Shown: positions 1-13,711, counted from the stretch's first letter. The stretch: DNA of 64,000 bases from Gnetum montanum (GCA_015680685.1 MNCI01034697.1:310267-374266); one strand, 5' to 3'. The notes: generated from the sequence alone by a model not told the origin. Numbers and translations: made by a program.

Positions 1-36
1 CAATTAATTGATAAAATGTTACTAGAAGACTCATCA
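1..36 (-). repeat. 5' edge of the 3' LTR of a minus-strand Athila-like element, cut by the window start
   Basis: On the minus strand the sequence reads TGATGAGTC from position 36 leftward. It is preceded at 45-37 by a purine tract, GTGGGGATA, in polypurine-tract position. The 36 bases match 11161-11196 at about 29 of 36 positions, and both blocks end in the same TGATGAG start seen in younger LTRs of this window (for example at 62617). The outer sequences then diverge, as expected for interior on one side and flank on the other. I infer the start of the 3' LTR of the element whose 5' LTR ends at 11196; the rest lies outside the window. Confidence 0.55.
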
Positions 37-329
37 TATCCCCACAAATAAGTAAAAATAGTCCCATAGATTTAAAACTCAAAACATAAGACTAGAACTA
101 GATACATTATATGATTAATGCAAACAATATAATGGACACATGAACATATCTTAACTATGTTACAATAGAGTATAAGCCACCACATCAAGAAATGCCAAGG
201 GGTGGTGGTTGAGAGAAGAATCCCCTTGATGTGCTTTCTTGATAGGAAAATAAGCTAGAAAAGCTAGGTGTGAACATGCAAAATATTTGAATTTATGCTT
301 CTAAGTCTATCACCCTTGTTTAGAGCTAT

Positions 330-1070
330 TAGTTTTACTTATGCATCAATCCTTACTCTTGTAGAAGTGGTTATCATCATTCCTCAACATCAGCCTAAAA
401 CCACTCATGACTCCTCTTAGCCTGTAAGAGCTCATGCTTAGCAACATCTAGTTCAACCATCACTCGATAGAGTTTCTTTTCTAGTTGTATGCATGATCAA
501 TCTGTAGAAGTTTAAATCACATAGAGATACCTCCTTTGTTTCACCTGCACATCCTCCTTAGCTTCCTTGATTCTCCTCTCAAGGACAACAATACCTACTT
601 CATGGCAAAGAATGTAAAGGTTTTTCAAAAGGTCTATTTTCTCCTGAAATGTTAGTTCACTTGTGCCCATTTGTCAAAGTTTGATGTGCAATGTCTCAAA
701 TTTATCCTTAATATGATGCCTCATCCTAATTACTCATTCATTCAAGAGAGCTACAATTTTGTGCAATCTGCACACCTCGACATCCCAAGTTACCTACTTA
801 ATTAAATGGATCTTTTTGAGCTTATCAATTTTCTTCGTAGTCTTATTTGTTAGCTCCTCCTATAAGTTCCAACACTTCTTTTCTATGTGGAGGTACTTGT
901 CCTAAAATTGGTTCATGATTTGACTTTTGTCCTTCAACCATTGCACCTACTAAGAAATGAAAAGTATGTGTTTTCTCTTTTTCTAACTCATTCTTTTCAA
1001 TTCTTTCATTCTTTACATTTTAATTTGGTACTCCAAGCCATCTTTCATTAATATAGCTTTCTCACCAACC
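330..1070 (-). pseudogene. Remnant of a coiled-coil ORF in envelope position
   Basis: A minus-strand reading of this stretch is coherent over long blocks despite stops. It is rich in Leu, Glu, Lys and Arg with heptad-like spacing; examples are EKIDLLKNLY around 620-650 and IQLEKKLYRVMVELDVAKHE around 430-490, followed by LLQAKRSHEWF. It lies directly upstream, in element orientation, of the polypurine tract at 45-37. The second envelope-position ORF in this window (62830-63383, minus) also ends in a charged helical region just before its LTR. I infer a decayed C-terminal coiled coil of the downstream ORF of this element. At least three stops interrupt it, and the function is unknown. Confidence 0.35.
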
Positions 1071-1120
1071 TGGCATGCCTAAATTTTTTTAGCTAATAAG
1101 TGCTTAATCCACACCTCTAT

Positions 1121-3250
1121 TGTGACATCCCATTCCTAGATGTCATAAAAACACAATCACTTAATTTATTACATTCATCGTATTCTTAAATAATTTAATG
1201 AAAACATCATATAATACTTGATAACTGAATTAACTAGTAAATGAATAATTGATACAGGAAGCAAAAAATTTTATTAATCAAATAGAGTGTACTGTAACAC
1301 CCTATGGGTTATCTTCCCATGTCACTTAAGCCTTAGAGGCAATCTGGAACTACCACCATGGTTAGGTTGTCCATCTAAAGGGGTGATCAGTCCCTTCATG
1401 TCCCACTTCATCCAACTCCCATCACTTGCCTTTCCAAGCTTTGCAAATCCATGCCAACATGACCTTTAAACTGATCTTAAATGGTATAGGTTAAGCCTAT
1501 TCCTGAGGGATACATGAATAATCATAACTCCTCATTATAACGACAGCAAACATCGATCGTTGAAAATACCGAATGAAAGTCTGTGTACACAATTCTAACC
1601 CTAGATCCGTGCGAGGACCGTGCTGGAGAGAAAACGAATCTGAGGTGCCCTGAACGGTCTTGTCGATCAGACAGGGACTTACTTGATCAGTAAAATTTTG
1701 TGATGTTTAGATGACAAACTGATGGTTCTTTATGAGAAGATATAATATTGTTAATTTTGAAGATAACTGAAAATGATGTAATGGATTTAAAGCGATTTGC
1801 GAGATTCATGTGAATAGGGAACAAGAGATCAAATTTAGAACGTAGGCAATCCCAAGATCTGGGATTCAACTCATGAACCAAATATATTAGATACAATGTT
1901 TACAAGCAGACTTCAATTTAAGTGAAGTACATGCCAACAACAAGAAGGTTGTTCAAAGATGGAGCAAGCAAAGGTCGATCTACCTTGTTCTAGCGGATCT
2001 GGGTACAAGGAGGTTGGTCCCAAAGTAGAATGTCCATCAAACAACTATTTCTGACTGAAGATTCTTGCCAATTGCGTTCGATACTCTTGCGATTACTAAT
2101 CCTCTTTGTTCTCTTGTTAATCCTTGCTAAAAGTTGTCAACGATTACCAATGGAAGGAAAAATCGCTCATAGAGAAAATTTGTCAAATCTTAAGAGAAAT
2201 CTTTTGCCAACCCTTTGATCTTTGTCGACTGGAGTATTTATAAGATTAGGGTCAGGAGAAAAATGCGGTTTAGATAATGTGTTGTCCTAAACCTGCAAAA
2301 TTCCGTTGACCTGATGTGTTTGTTGTTGAAGCTTGCGATGCCATACGACCTTGCTTTCTAAAGCATCACGCATCGTAAACCACCCTTGTAGGAGCTTTGG
2401 CAACAAATTGTCCTTTAATTACATTGCGATGTGCTAGAGAGCGTATTATGACATATGAACTACTGATTTCTGAATTGTGCTGTTGCTGCTTGCATTACGC
2501 TGCGTTATACTAAATTACGCATCATAGCGTAATTCAGCGTAAAATAGCGAAACTGCAAAAAGTTGAAGTATTGTCACCGTGCTTCCTCTGTTTTTGATCA
2601 ATCCTTCTAGGGTTTATTATGCCACACTATGTAACGCAGCGTAATAGAACCCGTAACCTAAGAAAGAAAACCTACTGAAATGCATAGCATGCTACAGATC
2701 ATTTGTCTAAACCTTGAGATTTTTGCTGGGTCGCCGAAGTTTTGAATGTTTGTCATCTTTGATGTTGTTGTGCACTGCCTTTTGACATTACGCTGCATAA
2801 CGCAATGTTACGCCATGTTGCGTAATGCAGTGTAGTACGCTAAAAGTTAAGATTTTGAAACATGAAAAACTCGCAACGATGAAGGCTTGCCACCATGCAC
2901 CCATCGTTTTGTTTAGTCTTCTGAAATTTATTTGTACTGTGCTGTGCCTTGTCGCGACTCCTTGCCTGAATTACTAGATTTTGCCGAACTATCAAGGCTT
3001 TGAAATTTTTATGGTGTTTCACTCATAACAAGGTATCCCTTCATTTGAAGGTTAATTGCATTTTTGCAATTTTTTTCATCCTTCACAAGGGATGGTACAT
3101 TACATTTGTAGTAATTATGGAATATGCAAGTATCAATGGTGTAAGATGTTCTAATTGTTCATGTAATCATTGTAACTCAGCTTGGCTTCTTCATAACTCA
3201 CATAGATAGAATATCCTATCAACATTAGTGGTTTACAGCTCAACTAGTAT
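1121..3250 (-). repeat. LTR-like block with a TTACGC/GCGTAA motif cluster and a TATA box
   Basis: The left edge reads TGTGACATCC on the plus strand, a common retroelement terminus. On the minus strand a TATAAATA box lies at 2242-2235, and 250-600 bp upstream of it are many copies of TTACGC or its complement, including a stem with arms AATTACGC (2513-2520) and GCGTAATT (2527-2534). This layout of motif cluster, TATA box and long downstream leader resembles an LTR promoter. I could not fix the right edge or find a 5-bp target duplication, so the extent is approximate and the solo-LTR reading is an inference. It seems to interrupt the old gypsy interior. Confidence 0.35.
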
Positions 3251-6200
3251 CTTAACACATTTGGTCTTCACTATACTATCAATGTTTTCAACAACTTAGT
3301 ATCATGACAACTCTTTGCTCCTCCTTCACCTAGCAACTTGTCCTAAGTTGATCAATGGGTACCTGAAGGACTTCAACCACATACTAGACATTATGCATGC
3401 TATGTCATGATTGATGTGAAGAGGAAATACTTTGTGAAGGCACATGAATGTAAGACTAAACAAGGGCATCAAATAAGCCATGAGTGGATCATTTAACAAT
3501 GGAAGAGGGAATTGAAAAAGATCCTTTCTTATTGTCTCACCACCCCTAGTGGCTTCCATCATTTGTAGAAACTTGCTATCAAGGTCTTTTGATCCTTCAA
3601 TGTGGATTTTGATAGCCTACCCCTCACCTTTGATATGAATGATAGGCCAAAAATTGTCACCAAGAAGAAGTTCCTAGCTTTACTTGATATTGAAGCTGGG
3701 AGGTTGGGAAATGAATCTACTAAGCTATTGCACTTGCATTCAGTGAGATACTAGAGGTATAATTGGTGCATTGGATTGGCACTAGTAGAGCTCATCTAAA
3801 GGTCAAATATGGAATACCTCTATGAAAGGCATGTCGTACTCTAAGTTAGGTACATCCAATGACCTCATGGCATCATTGTGAAGCAACCACCATTATGTTT
3901 CCCTAATCTACCATACCTATTATTGTGGGATTTCCTCCTACATGATTAACTATGCCTACCAATTTAAAAAGTGTCTAGATTAATCCTTGAAATGCATAGA
4001 CCTCCCTCCTATCTCTAGCCACATCTTTGATTTTCTGGATCATGCCCTTTTAGAGAAAATATGGGATGTTGATGGCATACTTTCCCTTCATCATAGCCAT
4101 AATCTTAGTTCCCCAAATAGAAATACCCAATGAATGTTTTGTGAATATAAAGTTATGCATGAAAACTTTGTACATAGCATTTTAGACCAAGGAAATTTTT
4201 GACATCTTCACCTCAGCCTTATCCATATCAAAGGCCTTCAACATAACTCTCAATTTAAGCTTGGGCTCAATCTTTTAGGTCTATAGCCATCACATATTCA
4301 TTTGTTCATTGAAAAATCATATAGCCTATCAAATGACCCACGTGGAAATAGGCACAGTAACCACCAAAAAAGGTCACGAAACCATCAATAGCAAGGTTTT
4401 GATAAAATTCCTCTACCTCGTAGTGATACCATGTGAAGCATTGGATGATGTATTCATAAAAGCTTGTCCAATGTAGTGACTACTTGAGCTTAGGGTGACC
4501 AAGCTCAAGGAATTGATGATTTTTTTCTCTTCATGGATGGATTATTGGTGAACATCATGAGCACCCACATCCTCTTAGATGTCATTTTTATCCTCTTCAT
4601 CATCTTCTATTGGCTCCTCTAGCACTTGTTTAGTTACCTACTAATACACATGTGCTAGATCTAAGAATTGAGAACATGAATATCTATCCCCTAATCAACT
4701 TTTGGTTGGAGGCCTTTCTAGAGAATGACCTATAGGCTATCAAACAATACCTAGAGGTTCTAGATTATGGGATTAAAGTTCTTTCCCTTCTTCTTCCTTA
4801 CCAACTAGTAATTCTTACAAAGATCTATAGACAAAGGCCTCAAATTGTTCAACCTTAGTCCTCCTTGTTCTATGGGACTTGGTTCATATTCTCCCCAACA
4901 TAATTAACTATGAAATCTACTAAAAATCAAGTGATTTTTCCCTAGGCATTATACTACCATTGCCAAGATTGTGCATGAGAATATTGATAAATGTAACCAT
5001 TAGAAGACACTTGAAAAAACATCATCACAACCTTTGAAATGTGGCATGTGTGGGTAAGGGTGGATGAGGTAGAAATGTTTAAATGACTAATAAAAACATT
5101 AAATTCATGCTTGAAGTGGTTTATCTCCCCCACAACTAAGCTACAAGGCACTATGCTTGAATCACTACTAGAACACCAAGGATAGGATAACCTAGGAAGA
5201 ATGCATGAAAAATTATTACCAATTTGCTTGTAAGGTGAAATTTTTGGTAGATTTCACTTTTTTTGATCCACTGGAGCATTGGAAGAGAGGAAAACACAAA
5301 GGAAAAGGTAAAAGCCATTGTTTGGGATACCCCAAACTATATATAAGGTTGTTAATACTTGGGGGGATATGCTGGTGCAAGGGTGCCAACACCCTTACAT
5401 TGATGTAGGGATGTGTCAACACATCCTTCCAATTACGTAAAATTACCTAGCTCTATTCCCATGCCTTTAACTTATCTTTGACTACCACTAGAGCACCATT
5501 CAAGGACTATATCATGCTGGAGTCACCCAAGATTAATCTCACAAGACATATAAGAAGTAGAACAAGAAGAGCATTACAAACTTACCTCAAACAACATTAT
5601 GCGTCATGGAAAGACATTAATTGGTTAATTTATGTAATCCCATGAACCAAGGACTAGAAAAAAGGGGTTATAATAGCAAGAAATGATTATAACACCAAGG
5701 ATAATAAAATATAAGCACAATTAAGGTAGATCAATAAAGTTTAGCATGGTCAAACCTTGAAGCAAAAAGAGTTAATACTTAACAAGTGAAAGATCAATCA
5801 AGTGCTACATGTAATGCAACCCTTACCATCGCTGGGAAATTAGCTTTGTATGAGTAACATATGATGCTTATCCACCAAGGATTCACAAGGGACTCCTCCT
5901 CAAAAAAGGCATTTGCCTTCATTGTTCTTGTCCTATTAATGAGACACCCATGCATTCTCAACAACCAATGAAACATTAGCATCATATGCAAGTCCATCCC
6001 CTTGGATGGTCAGACCACATCCTTTGTATTACTTCATCAACCTCCTATCACACACAACCATGGACAACAATGGAATAGAAGAGATAAAGAATTAATAATG
6101 GATGAGAGAGAAATTGACAGAATGCAACATTAATAGATCCCTAGCCAACCATTCAATTAGCTTATGGAGCACATGAGCATGTCCTAGACCCCACAAGAGA

Positions 6201-7700
6201 TTTGATATCACATCCTTTCATTGTTACTCATTCACATAATAGGGATCAACCTCCAAGTCTCCTTTCAAAGCCCAAGATCATACTAGCCTCATGTAATGTC
6301 ATCTAGCCTTGACTACTTTGCAGTATAATCTTTGATGTACACCAAACCAAGAAAACATGCCACAAAAAATTTGGAAGTTAAGATTCTGCTTTGGTTTTCC
6401 TTCATCCATGCACATGCGCATGGTAGGCTCCCTAGATTTTGCTCTACCAGAAACCTTTCACTGATTCCCTTAGCAACACTAACAATCCCACATCCCACAA
6501 AAACCACAATACCATGACCATCAAGGGAAAATTTTTTGGATTCAAATCTAGTCAAGGCTTAGATCAAGGATGAAGATTGTTGATCCAAAGAACAAATGAT
6601 TAGAGACTTGCGTGAATGTGGCAATTGACATTACCAAGGTTCATCAAGAAAGAGACTTCTAGGCCTTCATGGTCATGTGTAGGGATGAGGAAAATATTAT
6701 CTTGGATTGCAACTTTATGGGAAGTCAACTAATCTAAGCAATGGGTTGAACATGAGAAAGGTTTACACAGTCATAAGTTCAACCACTAGTTTGACTTTGA
6801 CATGAGCAAGTATGAGATTGGTGTGGTTGGTAAACATATCATTTTGCACAAAAAATAAGCTTGAAAGTACATTGTTCTTTCCATCACCTCTTTAATATTT
6901 TCTCTTTCTTCTTTTCTTCATTTTTTTCAAATCTTCTTTTCTTTTTATCATCATTTTTTATTTTTTTTTTATTTCTCACATATTTTCATATATATTTCTT
7001 TTCATGTTTATTTCTTTCATAGGAATATTTTTCTTGATGGAGTAGGGAATCATGGGAATGATTGGAGTACTAGATCACCACTTACATGAACATAAGAATT
7101 CATCACCCACCACATGGCATGCATAGATTCATGAAATCATAAATCTCTTCTAACTGGGGTGGCCAAGAAAGGCACCACATGCAACTTGGTCCAATTACAC
7201 CAATTACACCCATCCAATGATTACAAGAACCCTCAATGATACACCCTTTCAATACCAATAACCAATAACTCTTCTAAGATTTCAATGCTCACATCCAAAG
7301 ATGTGGACCCACCACTTGTCCATAGTTCTAATAGCATTAGCTTCACCACTCATAACGTGAGTCTTTTTTCCCTGATGAATCTGAGCCTAGTGCACCAGTG
7401 ATGGATAGAAGGAAAGTATGTGGATGAATATTGTTGTATAGGCATTCTATTAATCAAAACTCCATATTATACCTTTTTAGTGCTCTTGCATCATCATTGC
7501 ATATGTAGCTCATCCATCGATCATTGACCTATTGGATGAGCATTCATAAAGCTCTTAAAGTGATTTTCTCACATACATATACAAAACAAAATACAAAAGA
7601 AAAAAAATCTCATGATTGGTTATTTTTTAAGCTCAAAGAAGTGAAAAATTCTAACTAAACATACTAATCCTTATTAATTACATAAATAGAAATAGTAGGA
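3250..7700. other. No gene seen; degenerate repeat DNA
   Basis: No frame longer than about 80 codons and no recognisable domain was found on either strand. The sequence is AT-rich and dominated by TG-to-TA/CA type decay. It includes a T/pyrimidine-rich tract at about 6890-7020 similar in composition to the non-coding tracts that follow integrase in the plus-strand elements at 26.28-26.47 and 30.0-30.1 kb. Confidence 0.5.
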
Positions 7701-7799
7701 AAAAAAATTTTGACATGTTATGAAGGATTTCTCCCCCATGACTAATCCATGCCTATCACCTAAAAAGTCTCTCTAAGTATTAAATTGGGCATTAAGCAT

Positions 7800-8290
7800 G
7801 CTCAAAGATTAAATATGTTCATTAGAGTGCCTCAGGTATTGCCCAAAAGATGCTCTATCTAGCTCATGTGAATGGCCTATGGCCACAATGTAGCGGGATA
7901 TTCTCTTGTAGTACATCTTCCCCATATCATCCCACCTATCGATCTCAAGATGGAGGTCTTGGAAAGCCAACCTAGCATTTGTAATGATTAACCAAGCTCT
8001 TCCCATGATAATTGGAGTATCCTATTCCATGTTATCTTCTAATCTAAGCACCAAGAAATTAGTGGGATATGACCAATCTATAAAAAATGTAATTACATTA
8101 CATACCTATTTCATGAAGCATACGTATCATTGATCTACTAGCTCAAGTCAAATGTCACTATGTTTGAGAGAACGAAGCCTCCAATCTAGGTACTACTAGA
8201 ATAAAATGAGATTGACTCTCCAAACAGAGTCACAAAGAGGTAGGTAATGATCCTTTTTCCCAATCTAGATCTCCATCATGGGACTACCAA
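7800..8290 (-). pseudogene. Gypsy aspartic protease remnant (minus strand)
   Basis: Retroviral-type aspartic proteases process the Gag-Pol polyprotein. Reading the minus strand, the blocks VNLI near 8.24 kb, LELVDQ near 8.14 kb, SYPTNFLVL near 8.05 kb and IIMGRAWLI at about 8.01 kb appear in the order expected for a Ty3/gypsy protease. They match the equivalent blocks of the better copies in this window (GVNLIS, LVDQ, YLVDFLVI, IIMGRTWLS at 23.2-23.5 kb). The catalytic DSG triplet is not preserved and several stops interrupt the frame. It is clearly older than the other protease copies here. Confidence 0.55.
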
Positions 8291-8539
8291 GATCTACTCA
8301 CTTCGTAAGCAACCATCATTCCGTAACTACCTGCATTACCTCCATAGACATAGGGATGGTAACAACATTACCATGAGGTTTCATCATGCTATCTTCATCA
8401 AACATAGTAATGGAACTTATCCATGAAGTAGATACTATAGTTAAATTATGACCAAGAATGTTCATCAAGACCTTATGAATGTGGGCTTTTATTTAGCTTG
8501 AATGATTTTCCTCTCCATAAGGTAAATAGAAGGATACAA

Positions 8540-8620
8540 ACCCAGTCTCATGATTCTCACATCTGCATTTATGATAAAATTTCTCACCATAATCAAATCA
8601 ATAGAAGTCTAGTAATATTG
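8540..8620 (-). pseudogene. Possible gag zinc-finger remnant
   Basis: The minus-strand reading gives KCRCENHETG immediately upstream (element sense) of the protease remnant, the position where the sister copies carry a C-x2-C-x3-H finger. The spacing is degraded (C-x-C-x3-H), so the call rests mainly on position. Confidence 0.3.
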
Positions 8621-9999
8621 GGATATGGATTGCAATTATGCTTCTCAAGTAATTGCTACTTCATCCATTAGCCTTTCATGCTATCAATGGTATTTAAGAA
8701 CACCTTGATTTGGATCATAAACTTCATATGCACATGGTTCATCACATACATGTCCATGCACTTTCTTGTTTCCTACCTTATCCCTTCTACGATATGCATC
8801 AACTACTCTCTTTGGCTAAAAGCATAGTTTGGACAGTGATGAGCAATTTTCATGTACCTTTCAATGGTGATGTTGAGAGGCTCACAAGCTCCTTACCTCC
8901 ATCCATCCTTCTTCATTTGAATGCTTAAGATTTAGACATAGGTTTGAAATTTTTTGTAGAATATTTTAATCATATCTATCCATCTTTAAATTGATTAAGA
9001 AGGAAAATATTTACAAGGTTTATGCTTGTTCAATGAAGATGCAACGAAATAACCACAACTTCTACCAATCACTCAAAACTCCTTAAAGATAGCAGGTATT
9101 GTCAAATGCTTGCACATGAAGTCAGAGATCATCACTAGTATACCTTCTATATGTTTGTACATCATCCATGTTAATTCATTTGATTTTGTTATCATGAACA
9201 TGTTCCCTTGGAATATATACAGCTTTTTTCAACTCATGATAATTATCTTAATTGAACAAAGGGGAATCATCATTGTCACTAGTAGGTCTAGATAAATGTA
9301 AATACTAGAACCTAAAAAGAAGAGCATATTGTTGAGCTATACCTGGGGTGAATTTACCTAACCAAGGGCCTTGATGATAGGCTAGCACTTTATCTTTCTT
9401 ATCTATTTTAGCCTCTTACTCCTCTTCTAAATTATTACATGAAAAGTTATGGCCAACCTTTTCTTATGTGACCTAATCCCAAAGATCTTGCATGTGCAAG
9501 GGCTCATAATCATTGAACATGAGTTCATGAGCCTTGTACATTGTACACTCATCCTCTAGCCCTATATTAATCAAGGCATCAATAAGATCATTAGGTGTAG
9601 CCACAACCAAATGTCTTGTGAACTAGCCATGAACATATTTCTACCTTCCCTATTTGTCTTGGTGATAAGCTAATAAAACTATTGGAAGGGTCTTATCCTT
9701 TGAATTCTCGAAGGTAACAAAAGCCCTTTAGCTTTTTGATGCATCATTAGCGGGCTTAGGTGGGCTCTTAGTGTTATCTACCATTTTGTTCATGTTCACA
9801 ACAACCTATGCATATAGAACTAAAACACACACTTGAGTTGAATAAAAGTTAAAATTAAGAATGTACAAATATTTCTAGATAATTCACAAATTCCCTCACT
9901 AGCAATGGCAATAATGATAGAAGTCTCACCAATTTTGGACCAATGAGATATATCATACAAATTGCCATGTAATCTAATCTTAAGCTTCAAGGACAATGT

Positions 10000-11196
10000 T
10001 GGGTGAATTGCTAACACTTGTGTACATCATTTCATTCAATAAATATAAAAGATATTATAATATATATGATACAAATGAAAACCCATGTTACCGTAGTATA
10101 AGGTTGAGAAAATATTTATAATTTTATGTTTTATAACTTTATAGATTTTATCTTTATAAGAAACAAATAAACAATAATAATCATAGACACATTGCAATTC
10201 TACTTGGAAATAGGGGCAATGCTCATGCTACAATCCCTTAAGGAATGAGTGCAACATCATACACACACAAATATAAATGCAAATAAAATGGTTGTTAGTC
10301 ACAACCTTAATGGACCAACACCATGTTGTACAATTGTGACATCCTTGAATAACATTGAACCATCACAGCTTGTGAAAGTGAGAAAGGAATAAATATTTTT
10401 ATGATTTTAATTTTTTATACTACTTTTGGTATTTTAATATTTAAGGTATCAACAATGCAAAAATTAGGACAAACTATAATCTTTATTCACCATGCAAATA
10501 GTGCACTCTACATCGACCAAATGGTTCCAAGATACATAATCATGTTAGCACTCTAACTGAGTCTACCCACACTTATAAAATTGATGACTTAAAACACACA
10601 TAAAATAGGGAAGGAATCACTTACCCAAGGGAGTAAGATCTCTTCAAATGAAATTAGATTCCAAAATCCTTAGGAAAATGCTTAGAACTAATTTTATTTT
10701 ATATGGAACTCGTCCCAGGTATTTATAGTTTTCATAGCATAACAACAAGGATTCGCTAGAACCTAGACATCAACAAAGGTCCATCAATGTAGCTTAGACA
10801 ATCCAGAATACACTAGAGGTAGCAAAGAAGGTAAAGTAGCCAAACTAGGGCATTAACAAGGATGGTCAGTGCTCCTACACTAATGCAAGAGGTGTGATAG
10901 TGTAGGGAAGCTAGCATACCCTTGCCACCAGACCTTGTTCTTATTCTCTCAAATGAAAGTTGAGAGGCCTAAGAACATGTCAAAGCCTTCTAAGGGTCTC
11001 CAAATGAAGCCAAAAATTTTTCTAGAAGCTTGAAACATGCTCCAACCCTACAAGTATGATATGGAAGGAAAGAGTGCATACCTAGGAGATAGAAACCTTA
11101 ACCATGTGTGTGAAAGCCATTAACACTAGGTGCATAGACACATCCTGAATCTAGGGCTTACAACTAACTAAAAAAATGTTATTGGATGACTCATCA
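10000..11196 (-). repeat. 5' LTR of the old minus-strand Athila-like element
   Basis: The right edge reads TGATGAGTC on the minus strand from 11196 inward and matches positions 1-36. A TATA box (CTATAAATACC, minus strand) lies near 10720-10730, and a stretch at 10470-10500 resembles the transcribed part of the better LTRs (around 43400 and 62280). The inner edge near 10000 is approximate; the sequence next to it (ACATTGTCC, minus strand) may be a decayed tRNA-Asp-type primer site. Length about 1.2 kb. Confidence 0.5.
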
Positions 11197-11199
11197 TAA

Positions 11200-13211
11200 G
11201 GCAAAGAGTCAACACATGACACATAGAGATTGGGTGACATTATCTAACAAATTTGTTCATCCTGTTTCAAGCATTCATGGGTTTAGTAACATAGATATTA
11301 AGCTTTGAGAAACATGCATCATACTTTGCCACTATCCATCACCCCTAATAGAGTCTCTAAAAGTCCTTCTTCTTAGCTATGTTACATTAGGTAGAAATGC
11401 ATTAATAGCTAAAAAAAGTCAAAAATTTTAGTTAATGAACCTTTGACTAGCCCAACCCTTAGCCTACTCCTAAGACCTCCACCAACATCTAGTAGTATCT
11501 ATCAACTAGTATGCTATCAATTGAGCTTTTTGAGCTCAAGTACATTACATTAGATCAAATGTCTTCTTTGGCTTCTCAAGACACTCTATAGTAATTGTGG
11601 AATCCTTAGTGCTAGAAAATGTAATAAGACTAACCTTATAGAACTGCTCTAGAAGATCTCTACTAATGGATTCCCTTTGTGAATCATCATTTGCACTAAC
11701 ATCATTGTCACAACTAGCCTCTCTAATGACTAGGCCAGTCATTTCACTGTCACTTCCAACCTCTTAAATGACTATAAGAGGAGGTGAGGCAACACTTGCC
11801 TTAACTATGAATTATCGTAATAATTGCATTGTCTACTCAACAAGTTCTTGTGTTTACTGATGGATCCTATGTTACTACTAGAGTATATGGCTATGGACCC
11901 AATGGTACATGTGCCTTCTTTGTATTGTAACATTGGTCACTTAACCATTATCTATTTGACATCTCAAATACCTACAATCACAAAGATAAGTATCTAATAT
12001 CGTATACTAATTAGATTATCATATTTTGATGCCACTATATAACACCCTAACTAGTTGACCTATATCAACCATAGATAGAAGACATAGTCTAATATTCACT
12101 ACTAAAGGAATGTGAAACCATTACTAAAATAGATTAAATAGTGTTACAGAAGCTCATAAATCACTATTCAAAAACACATCAATCACAATAGTAGAGAGAG
12201 AGCAAGCGAATAACCCAACCACTACTATCATATACATAAAATCACATTACGTGGGATACATAACAAGACTATCTGAGATAATCCATAGTTCTAAGTATCA
12301 TGAGATTTTATTTAATACACTTGACACATGAGCATATACACATAACATGCACATTGTACAATATCTACAAAAGCATACTCATGAACCATCCAAAACAAAG
12401 CCTATAGTAAATATGTCCATTTCCATCAAGAATACATATAATAACATAAATAAAAACAACAAGCATTGGTTTCTCAAATTTCCTTAGCTCCTAGCTTTAT
12501 CATCTATATATAACCTAATGAGATCATTACAAAGATTGAGTGGAGCCTTTACACATCCCTTATTGATGCAATATGATATTGTACTAGAGGTGGAATGTGG
12601 GGTTTTTGAAAACCTATGATAGGGTTAGTACATTACATGTCATACAACACTGCATACAACCATGCACATCATATTTTTTATAAAATTAGCACATATAATA
12701 TCATAGTTGATCCCCCAAGTCAATGACACCAAATCTTTATCCATCATACAACTAAGCATAATCATAACATGACCACATTGACCATCATTAAGATCCAATC
12801 ACATATGCATGACATAGAAATCATTTCATTCATCAATACTATTCTAACATGGCATACATATCACTATATCTAGATCACATCAATCCCCAAAAACTAATGC
12901 TCTTAAGGATCAAGCATAGCATGATGAACATATCACAACATATCCCCAACAATTAGTGCTCATAGAGATTACAGGTTATATAGCATACAATACATCATAT
13001 AGTGTCCTTGTAACTATTGATACATCTACACTCTATGTATAACATGATATCGTTGAGTAGGTCTTTTTATTAGTCTCATTATTTACATAATAACTAGTGC
13101 TAGTGTCTATTGTCTCATATGTAACCTTAGGCCACTAACATTCTAGAAGATAGATCCATGCATCTCAATATATCCCAAGATTTCATACCAGTCATAAGCC
13201 TGCTTATACTC
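11200..13211. other. No gene seen; CAT/CAC-rich dispersed repeat DNA
   Basis: The region is low in GC and lacks coding signals apart from an isolated 65-codon minus-strand frame (11545-11742) with no recognisable domain. It resumes beyond the copia element at 18318 in similar-looking sequence, suggesting it is the host of that insertion. Confidence 0.45.
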
Positions 13212-13711
13212 TATTGGAATGAGTTTATTGGATAGGATAAGGAGGATTGAAAGCTTTATGGTTAAAATTAAGAAATACTTGTAATATTGTGAAATCTTAT
13301 GATATCATGTGAAATGTATTCGGAAAAAACTAAGAAATTGAGAAATTAAACTATGAATGTCAAATCATTAAAAAAATTCACTCACTCTAAAAAATTAAAA
13401 CTAGAATAAAACTTGAAGAATATGAGAACTACTAACTTCTTCCATTATTTTAGAAAAAACATTACATTTGGCTTTTTTTGCATAATAAGGCAATTCTTCT
13501 AACTGCTTTTTAAAAAAAGAAAAACACTCAATTAGGAGTTAAACTCACCATTACTAAGTTAAACTCATTATAACTAACCACTAACTACTAGAAAAAAAAA
13601 TTTAAAAAAAACATCACATGATAAAAAAACTTTTAATAATTAAAAAAGTTACTAACCCAAACAACCTTTTTTAAAAAAAATTATCCAAAGTAAGAGAAAA
13701 CAATTTCTACA
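13212..13711 (-). repeat. 3' LTR of the copia element
   Basis: This copy aligns along its whole length with 17792-18317. In element sense it begins TGTAGAAATTG and ends TTCCAATA; the expected end would be TTCCAACA, so the terminal CA has become TA, and both LTRs share that change. The copies differ by many substitutions and small indels, which indicates an old insertion. Confidence 0.85.

Larger units (their letters stand above)
37..9999 (-). mobile_element. Interior of a very old minus-strand Ty3/gypsy (Athila-like) element
   Basis: This stretch lies between two matching LTR edges (36 and about 10000) and holds recognisable but heavily broken gag zinc-finger and protease pieces at 8.6-7.8 kb, plus a coiled-coil-like piece near the 3' end (1.07-0.33 kb). 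I could not find reverse transcriptase or integrase motifs between 5 and 7.8 kb; a T-rich tract (6890-7020) and non-coding sequence occupy that place. A separate LTR-like block (about 1121-3250) appears to interrupt it. Stops and frameshifts are dense, so nothing here is expected to be expressed. No host gene is visible between 3.3 and 7.7 kb. Confidence 0.5.

Noticed and set aside
180-235. Inverted words CACATCAAG and CTTGATGTG resembling a hairpin or terminator
   Set aside because: The stem is short and imperfect, lies in decayed element DNA, and a plant genome has no use for a bacterial-type terminator.
6332-6555. Overlapping open frames of 60-80 codons on both strands
   Set aside because: Length is within chance expectation, frames overlap on opposite strands and no domain is visible.
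12000-13200. Repeated CATATCA and CATCATA words suggesting a CRISPR-like or satellite array
   Set aside because: No regular unit length or spacing; it is low-complexity dispersed repeat DNA in a plant nuclear context.
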